Shown: positions 35,219-64,000 of the stretch, piece after piece
Numbering within the stretch: the stretch's first letter is position 1
How the letters are laid out: every line of letters begins with the position of its first letter
Source: Onthophagus taurus
Lineage: Eukaryota; Arthropoda; Insecta; Coleoptera; Scarabaeidae
Length of the DNA stretch: 64,000 nt
Direction of reading: 5' to 3'
Assembly (NCBI RefSeq): GCF_036711975.1
Contig: NC_091970.1
Coordinates: forward strand, 2,487,501-2,551,500
Translations under genes and position numbers: made by a program
Notes under the pieces: generated by a model
Database searches by the model: none
Told to the model about the DNA's origin: nothing
Seen by the model: the letters and a program-made list of their open reading frames with translations, nothing else

Positions 35219-35482
35219 TTATATACATCCAGGAAAAGGATCTTTTCGGTTCTTTCTCAGAACAAATTGGATCTTGCGGTCCATATCTTCATTATAAATC
35301 GCTTTGCATTGCTCGAAATTAATTCTTCTTCTGTATTGATACGGTTTTTCGTAAAATCTCGTTCTCCGATATTGGTCTAAGATCCCATCTCGTCCCAACA
35401 CCCTATTTAATATCCTACAAGCCGCTTCTATATCGTTATTTTGCACAAAAACAGTTCGGGCGATAAAACTTGAGTATTTCAT
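35219..35482 (-). CDS. mRpS21: Mitochondrial ribosomal protein bS21m (MRPS21)
   Basis: This is a component of the mitochondrial small ribosomal subunit. The single-exon gene encodes 87 aa, the normal length for animal MRPS21. It shows the family pattern FIARTVFVQNNDIEAACRIL, then LGRDGILDQYRRTRFYEKPY, then a basic helix IYNEDMDRKIQFVLRKNR and a C-terminal DPFPGC. There is no cleavable presequence beyond the basic N-terminus, as is usual here. It is divergent from ema (343 bp between start codons). Confidence 0.95.
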   Translation of the reverse strand: MKYSSFIARTVFVQNNDIEAACRILNRVLGRDGILDQYRRTRFYEKPYQYRRRINFEQCKAIYNEDMDRKIQFVLRKNRKDPFPGCI

Positions 35483-35825
35483 GGTTTTTAGGTTATGTCG
35501 ATTTATAGGTTATCTTTTACGTCACTTCTTATTCTTAAAGATGATGTTGATATAAATAATAAAATTAATATGAATTTAAGGTGGAATTATTATTATTATA
35601 TGTAATTATTAATATTAATTAAGTTAATAAATTTAATTTAAATATAAATTTGAGATAAAAAAAAAATTTTAGTTGGTAACAATTCTTGTCAACAAAATTA
35701 AAATGACACACACATGACAAGGCCACAAAATCATAATAACACAAGTTTTAAGATGTGTTAAGTGTAATTTGAAAGATGTCGTAACTGATTAATCGTATAA
35801 GTGGCCCCAAAATTACCGAAAAGAA

Positions 35826-38800
35826 ATGTTTAGAAGTCGGAGTTGGTTTGGAGGTGGTTGGGGTCGCCCGAAGAATCCTCACTCGTTGGAGCACCTCAAA
35901 TACCTTTACAACGTTTTATCAAGAAATCAAACCGTATCAGAACATAACCGAGGATTACTCGTGGAGACTTTACGATCGATAGCCGAAATTTTAATATGGG
36001 GCGATCAAAATGACTCTTCCGTTTTTGAGTAAATCAATTTTGAATTTTTTTTTTCTTTAATTAATTCGATATTTTTTAGCTTTTTCTTAGAAAAAAATAT
36101 GTTATCGTTTTTTTTACGCATCATGAGACAAAGAAGTGGGGGATCCAGTTTTGTTTGTGTTCAATTGCTTCAAACGTTAAACATTTTATTTGAAAACATA
36201 AGAAATGAAACTTCTTTATGTACGTAATATTAATTAATTAATTCGATTAATTATTTCATTATTTTTTTAGATTATTTATTATCGAACAATCACGTCAATT
36301 CGATTATCGTCCATAAATTTGATTTTTCCGATGAGGAGGTGATGGCTTATTATATTTCGTTCCTTAAAACGTTAAGTTTGAAATTAAATGTACATACAAT
36401 ACACTTTTTTTATAACGAGGTAATTATTTTAAATTTTAAAAGTATTAAATTGAAAGTGAGGTTAAGTGTATGTTTGGTTGCATAACTTTCTTCATTTTTT
36501 TTAGCATACGAATGATTTTCCGCTTTATACGGAGGCTATTAAGTTTTTTAATCATCCCGAATCGATGGTTCGAATCGCTGTGCGTACTTTAACGCTAAAT
36601 GTGTACAAAGTAGAAGATTCTAGCATGTTGACCTTTATTAGAGATCGAACTGCAGCTCCTTATTTTTCAAATATCGTTTGGTTCATTGGAAAACACATTC
36701 AAGAGTTGGATAATTGCGTTAGAAACGATGCTGAGTACTTTTTTTTTAAATGTAATTAATCAAAGATGTTTAAATAATTTTGTTTTAGCCACCAATCCCA
36801 AAATCGCCTCTCAGATTTAGTTGCAGAACACTTAGATCATCTCCATTACCTCAACGATATTTTATGTTTGAACATAACAGATTTAAATCAAGTCTTAACA
36901 GATCATTTATTACATAAATTATTAATTCCCTTGTATATACAGTCTTTATCGTCTATGACGAAACTTTCTGATTCAAATGAAGCCCAAGCGACGCAAAATC
37001 TAAATCGAGTTTTTAATAAAAACTTGAACTTCAACGAACATTCGCAATACGATTTTATAAACGGGAAAGTCTCTTGTGTGGTCTCATTGTTTTTGTTATC
37101 ACAAGTTTTTTTGATTATTTCGAACCCTTTGCTGGTGCAGGCATTATCTTGGATCATATTAAAATCGGATAAATTGATGTTGGGGAAAGGAGTTGACAAG
37201 TTGTTAAACTTTTATGAAGTTGCAAAACGCGATGAAGAAAATACTCACTTAAATAGCGACGTTTTAACCGATGGGAGTTCCTCTTCGAAAGAGAATTTGG
37301 CGGAGGAGCCTAAAAATATCACTGATGAGGAGAAAGAGAAATTGGTTTCTCCAACAAGCGATGAAAACTTTGATAAACCTTTTTTGGAGACGATTTTTAA
37401 CGCTTTGGATTGCGCAGAGAATGATTACACAACGCTTTTTGCGTTAACTTTATTATATGCGATGGCGAATAATAAAGGTTATTTAATTTATAATTATAAT
37501 AATAATAAGGTTGCGACCAAAAAACTTTTTTGAAATTGAAAGGCGATCTTTATTGATTTTTGGGTGCTTTGTCCTATTTTCTTTGATTATAATATTAGGA
37601 AATAGGACAACGCATGATATTGGTTCATTCATATATATAATTCTCATTTGTGAATGAGTTTTTGCAAATGGATTAGATTATAACTCAGGAATAAAAGAAG
37701 ATTGAGTAAAACTTTTTATACAAAAAATGTTCCTTATTAGTCTGCAAAACATGTCTGATACACTATTTAATTACTTCAATTATTTTGTCCAACTTAGAGT
37801 CTTCCAAATTTGAAAAATTTCAAAATTGATGTTTTTGCAGATGGAATAGGTTATGATTGAAGGAATAAAAGAAGGTGGAGGAAAACTTTTATACAAAAAA
37901 TGTTCCTTATTAATCTACCAAACATACCTAATATATCATTTTACCACATCGATTATTTTGTTCAACTTAGACTCTTCCAACTTTGAAAAATATCAAATAT
38001 CAATACGTCTAACTTGTCACATTCGTAATCATGATTAAAAATCCTTTAAAATGAGTACAAACACGACACATTTATCTTCAATATTAATGAAGATATGGTC
38101 AACTTCCGGTTAGAAATGGAAATGTAAAATTTGACATATTTGTGATCTTCATTAAAAATACTTTAAAATGAATCCAAACATGATATATTTAACTTCAATA
38201 TTATCCGAGATACAAGCAACTTCCGGTTTTAAATGTCAATGTCATTGTGACATATATTTAATTTTCATAAACTGTCTTAAAATTTATCACAAAAAACGAA
38301 AATATAAGTAAAAAACCTAAAAATTAAAGTTGGTATTAATATTTTATTAAAATTATTTTGCTAACTTCATTGTTGCCAATTTCAAGTTTAATATTTTTTG
38401 TTCTATCTTTTTTGTTTTTCGAAATAAATGCGTCATGTTTGGGCTCATTTTAAAGGTTATTTAATAACGATTACGAATACATTAAAATTAAAGTTGACAT
38501 TAAAACCATGAAATTGTCAACTTTGAAATGTCAACCTCAATTTTGACGTATTTGTCATCGTCATTAAAAATCTTTTGAAATGAGTACCAACACGTCATAT
38601 TTTATTTCAATATTAACGAAGTTATGGTCAATTTCTGGATTCAAATGTCAATGTCAATTTTGACATATTCGTAATTTTATCAAAATGTCTTAAAATAAAT
38701 ATAATTTTTTATAAAAACGAAAATACCAGAAAAAATCTCAAAAATTAAGGTTGGTATTAATATTTAAAAATTATTTTGCTAACTTCATTGTTGCCAATTT

Positions 38801-41781
38801 CAGGTTTAATATTTTTTATCCTAACTTTTTTGTTTTTCGACAAAAATGCGTCATGTTTGGACTCATTTTAAAGGTTATTTAATAAAGATTACGAATACAT
38901 CAAAATTAAAGTTGACATTAACACCATGAAGGTGTAACTTTGAAATGTCAACCTCAATTTTGACGTATTTGTAATCGTTATTAAAAATCCTTTGAAATGA
39001 GTACCAACACGACATATTTCATTTCAATATTAATGAAGTTATGGTCAATTTCCGGTTTTGAAATGTCAACGTCAAATATGACATATTCGTAATTTTATCA
39101 AAATGTCTTAAAATAGATATAATTTTTTATAAAAAACGAAAATACCAGAAAAAATCTCAAAAATTAAGGTTGGTATTAATATTTAAAAATTATGTTGCTA
39201 ACTTCATTGTTGCCAACTTCCGGTTTAATATTTTTTATTCTAACTTTTTTGTTTTTCGACAAAAATGCGTCATGTTTGGACTCATTTTAAAGGTTATTTA
39301 ATAAACATTACGAATACATCAAAATTAAAGTTGACATTAAAACCATGAAGTTGTCAACTTTAAAATGTCATTCTCAATTTTGACGTATATGTAATCGTCA
39401 TTAAAAATCCTTTGAAATGAGTACCAACACGACATATTTCATTTCAATATTAATGAAGTTATGGTCAATTTCCGGTTTTGAAATGTCAACGTCAATTTTG
39501 ACATATTCGTAATTTTATCAAAATGTCTTAAAATAAATGTAATTTTTTATGAAAAACGAAAATATAAGAAGAAATCTCAAAAATTAAGGTTGGTATTAAT
39601 ATTTAAGAATTATGTTGCTAACTTAATGGTTGCCAACTTCCGGTTTAATATTTTTTATTCTAACTTTTTTGTTTTTCGAGATAATTGCGTCATGTTTGGG
39701 CTCATTTTAAAGGTTATTTAATAAAGATTACGAATTTAATAATAAAATTAAAGTTGACGGTGACACCTGAAAGTTTTTTTAACAGTTAGATCGCCCTAAA
39801 TAATCTAAAAAGTTTTTATGAAATTAATTATTTAATTATTTTTAAATTAATTCATAAAATTTTTTTATTTTAGGTGTTTTACCTGAACACGTTGAATTAG
39901 TTTTACGACCAAAAAAATCGTTGGTGTCCTCATCAAGCGCAAAAGACATAAAATACACCTACAATAATAATTTAGTCGATCGAATATTGCATATTGTAAT
40001 ATTATCGTGTCAACCATCTTGCCGGGTGCGTTTAGTAACGCTCGAACTGGCGTTAAAATTGCTTGTACAACTCGTGATGTGCGATGGAAAAAACATTTTA
40101 AATGAGGCGCATAAATCGTCTATTGATACGGCCAAATCGCAAAGTACGGCTTTACTCAGGAATTTTTATAAGAGCGAGGAGATATTTTTGGATATGTTCG
40201 AACACGAATACTGTGATATGTCGAAAGGATCATTAAACGTTGAGTGGCTTTGTATGGATAGCGCGCTTTTATTACCGCCAACGGGGACTCCGTTAACCGG
40301 AATTGATTTTACAAAGCGTTTACCGTGTGGTGAAGTAATAAAGATGGTTTTAACAAAAATTTTTGTTTTAAACTGTGTTTGTTAGGTGGAAAGGGCAAGA
40401 CGAGCAATTAGAGTTTTCTTTTTGGTGCGAGACACCGTCTTAACACTCAATGGTGACGTTGAAACTCAACTTCCTTTAACCAACCCGCAGACGAGCGTCC
40501 AAATTGATCAGGCCCTGGACTTGAGTATACCTCGTTGTGTGTTCGGGCCGCAGAAACTATACATTCACTAGACTATAAACATTTTTTATTATTTTTATTT
40601 TTTCATATCCTCAATTTTGTATTTTACCATTTTTTAACTATTTTTATCAGTCAAATTTGACATGATGGTTAAAGTGGTAATTAATTTTCGCAATTTTTTG
40701 CAAATAAATGTTTGTTTAAGCTTGATTAATTTTAATTTTAAGCATGTTAAGTCTAGTGTATGTTAAATTTCTCCGGCGTTTATTCTTGTCCAACTTAATA
40801 TGTTTATTTTCCCCCGCATCCGGTTCTTATTCATTCCAGACAACTCCGATTTGATAGCTTGCACTGTCGCATGGAAAGATGGCAAAAATAAACGGCGATT
40901 TTTAGTCATCGACATCATGCAATTAATCCTCGTCGAGCCGGACCCCAAAAAGCTCGGCTGGGGCGTAGCGAAATTGGTCGGATTCTTGCAAGACATCGAA
41001 GTAACCGGGGATCAAGACGACTCGAGATGTCTTCACATCACGATTCACAAACCTTTATCGAGCACAACAGGAAATCGGGTTCCTTTATTATCGGCCAAAT
41101 TCATTTTTGACGACAACATCCGTTGTATGGCAGCAAAACAACGATTATCAAAAGTAAATCGAACATTAATTTAAGTTCGATAATAAATGAATGTATCAAA
41201 TTAATTTTTAGGGCCGAATTAAAGCTCGCCAAAAAAAGATGCAACACATAGCGCGATTATTAGATATTCCGGGACAATCGGGACCTCCAAGTCCGGCGTT
41301 TGTAGGTGCAGGTCTTTATGGGAACCGTACAGGTCGTGGAATCCGAGATAATCGTCCTTTATTTCATAACGTGAGAGTTCCGGGTTTTGCAGCCCCCCGA
41401 AGAGAAAGTACCCCCGGGGTTATTCACCGAACCGACGCTGATCGTAGAAGAAAAGACACCGAAAGTCCGAATGGAACGATTAAAAAGGAGACGCGTTCGA
41501 GAGAACCATCGGGATCGAGGGCTAAATCGAGAGAGGGGAGCCCAAGGATGCCGAGACCCCGCTCTGAGGAAATCCCATTGGAATTAATCAAAAAATCACC
41601 CGCTTCAATCATCGATATGGCCCCGAAGATCGCAATTATCCCGCGCCCCCAAATAGTTAGGGAAGAAGTCGTTAATGAAAATCAAAAGGTGGTTGTTGCA
41701 GAGGTTTCATCATCGATTGAAACTTCGTTTATTGCCGATAAAAGTACTCCGAAGAAAAAAGGACTCGTTGAGACTATTTAG
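35826..41781 (+). CDS. ema: ema / CLEC16A orthologue (endosomal maturation factor)
   Basis: Ema/CLEC16A is a membrane-associated protein of endosomes and Golgi, needed for endosome maturation, autophagy and mitophagy. Exons are 35826-36028, 36080-36219, 36271-36419, 36505-36734, 36789-37477, 39874-40334, 40386-40524, 40840-41153 and 41212-41781. They total 2895 nt, or 964 aa, all in frame. The N-terminal FPL-type region is clear ([63 protein letters not shown]). The middle shows [18 protein letters not shown], then [26 protein letters not shown] and [14 protein letters not shown]. Near the end come DLIACTV and [13 protein letters not shown]. The C-terminal tail is low-complexity and Ser/Pro/Arg-rich. 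Intron 5 (37478-39873) is enlarged by the 415-bp repeat array; its donor is GTTATT, a weak GT. Confidence 0.95.
37640..37985 (+). repeat. Two-copy ~176-bp repeat in ema intron 5
   Basis: ACAAAAAATGTTCCTTATTA occurs at about 37721 and 37895, each followed by related sequence ending in TTCAACTTAG/TCCAACTTAG and CTTCCAA. It lies just upstream of the 415-bp array. Confidence 0.7.
38010..39785 (+). repeat. ~415-bp repeat family, array E (ema intron 5)
   Basis: About four units lie between the same left entry (ATTAAAAATCCTTTAAAATG near 38035) and the same right end (GACACCTGAAAGTTTTTTT near 39762) as in the other arrays. The units are less uniform than in array C. Nothing else is recognisable in the intron after this. 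Confidence 0.88.
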
Positions 41782-41877
41782 TGATAAAATAATTTGGTGC
41801 TTTTATTATGTAAATTAAATTAATGTGTAAAATAATTTTTTATTGTTATTAAAGGTTAAAATCGGAGTTAAATTAAA

Positions 41878-41900
41878 AATAAATGTTAAATAAATAAAAT
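41878..41900 (+). terminator. Poly(A) signal cluster of ema
   Basis: Overlapping AATAAA words (AAATAAATG..TAAATAAATAAAAT) lie about 100 nt after the ema stop. Confidence 0.55.
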
Positions 41901-42031
41901 ATATTTATTGTTAGTAATATTTTTTTTAGGTTGGTACTTTTTGACATAAATTTAAAAATGAAACTTGTCAAAAATGTCAAATTTTATTTTGGCTAAAAAT
42001 TAATACAAAAATTAACCCACATTAAAAAAAA

Positions 42032-42249
42032 ATGGATGAAATAACGTTTGTGAGTGTCAGCAAAATTCGGGAATACTTAGAAAAGAGATCTGCAACAAGA
42101 AATTCGGTTGTTATCCGACAAAAAAATACTTTCGTAAAAATCGAAAAAATCAATGAGTTAGAAAACGATAAAGAAGGGTAAGTTTTATTTACTTAATTTA
42201 TAAGATATAAACATCGCTCTTTAGGATATTATTCCGTTTAAGGAATTGA
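42032..42249 (+). CDS. Candidate small two-exon gene, 56 aa, unknown
   Basis: ATG at 42032 opens a 146-nt exon (42032-42177) ending in a perfect GTAAGT donor. The next TTTAG acceptor at 42223-42224 joins in frame to a short last exon, 42225-42249, with a TGA stop. The predicted 56-aa product is charged, begins MDEITFVSVSKIREYLEKRS and contains VVIRQKNTFVKIEKINELEN. It matches no family I recognise. It sits between ema and zipper. Composition and splice signals favour a real small gene, but a non-coding transcript or a longer gene remains possible. Confidence 0.45.
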
Positions 42250-42729
42250 GAAAGTTATTCCGTAAGTGCGAACGTTGAGTCATTATTAGGATGACCGTGT
42301 GTGTGGCCCATTTCAAACCACATGTCGCCAGAATGTTACAAAATCGTTCATATTCTTTTGTGGTTTTCCAAATTATCAAAGAAATTTATCAGGAAAATTT
42401 ACGAAATTCATGAAAAATCAAATATTAACGCATTTATAAAAGAATTATTATTAAATTAATCATTAATTTAATAATTAAATTGATTCAAATTAAATTTTAA
42501 GGTTAGAAATGTCAAAAACTGAATTTTTTTTTTTTGAGTGGGGATTAAATTGTCATCTGTCACTGATTTAATTGATTCTAACCTAATTTTTTTTTAAATT
42601 TTAATTTATTAATTAATGCTAAAAACGAATATAGATTTCGGTGAAATCGAAATTAAAATGAAATTTAAGGTAAAAAAGATTTATTCAAAACCAAATTATT
42701 CGTTTCGGTTAAATTTAAATTTTTGGGTG

Positions 42730-43075
42730 GGGTTCATACGTTATCTGCTTTTCTATTACGCCACTGGTTTGGTTGTCTCGGTCGGTAAGTTTGGATGTCG
42801 GGCGCTGCCCAACAGCAGTCGGTTGGCCGTCGCTGACAAGTACAGATACAAAGAGACGACGACCACGCGTTCTTCCGTTTCATCCAACATCAAACAGTAC
42901 ACGATTCCCTTTTTTGAATCAAATCCGACGCGTTCATCGTAAACGTAATTAAAACGGTCGTAAGCAGATGCCCACGAACCCCGTAAAAACACCCTCGAAC
43001 TGCATTTACCGTATTAACGAGTATAACTCGTACAGATACAAGTTTTAATCGTGAGCCGGGAGTGCCGCAAAAACT
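42730..43075 (+). promoter_or_regulatory. Promoter/5' UTR region of zipper
   Basis: This ~350-bp CpG-rich region immediately precedes the zipper ATG. It includes TCGGTCGGTAAGTTTGG near 42778, which could be an alternative donor. The base composition shifts clearly from the AT-rich left flank. The transcription start is not determined. Confidence 0.4.

Positions 43076-64000
<20,925 letters not shown>

Noticed and set aside
36903..37199. 98-codon minus-strand frame opposite ema exon 5
   Set aside because: Shadow of the ema coding sequence.

Overview
The window is AT-rich nuclear DNA from an insect. The gene set (zipper-type non-muscle myosin II, Hrs, ema/CLEC16A, small Maf, innexin, Dnmt2, sepiapterin reductase, mRpS21, ABCB transporters), short spliced exons with GT-AG introns, and abundant MITEs and satellites all fit. 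A beetle is my best guess from overall character, but this is not proven. No bacterial, viral or CRISPR features were seen.

Layout. (1) 1-4015: 3' part of an ABCB full transporter (end of NBD1, TMD2, NBD2), + strand. (2) 4016-9612: intergenic repeats (about 415-bp array, a dead fragment of the transporter's 3' end, a palindromic GC-rich element, a 384-bp tandem repeat). (3) 9613-22815: a complete second ABCB gene with 9 coding exons and about 1285 aa. Its introns hold a higher-order palindromic satellite, two well-delimited MITEs and more 415-bp arrays. (4) 22816-26141: intergenic, with an orphan minus-strand 5' exon candidate. (5) 26142-34067: compact minus-strand block of innexin, Dnmt2, a DUF4485-like small protein, Hrs and maf-S. 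(6) 34374-35482: Spr (+) and mRpS21 (-), convergent and only 56 bp apart. (7) 35826-41781: ema (+), 9 exons, about 964 aa. (8) 43076-64000: zipper (+), from its start codon to the first 4 bases of its last exon. It has a very large first intron, two candidate loop-1 micro-exons, one apparent +1 frameshift in a conserved motor exon, and a 3.7-kb exon carrying most of the motor and rod.

The genes are mostly housekeeping or cell-biology loci and do not form a pathway. Hrs and ema are both endosome/lysosome factors and lie in the same gene-dense block. The most unusual content is repeat biology. One family with a ~415-bp unit recurs at seven loci, in both orientations. Its ends are partly conserved and its unit is built from inverted half-repeats. 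A 174-bp monomer satellite has a 4-mer (697-bp) higher-order period and a 24-bp palindromic arm pair in each monomer, and it lies inside an ABCB intron.

All exon joins were derived by hand from splice signals and frame continuity. No similarity search was run.
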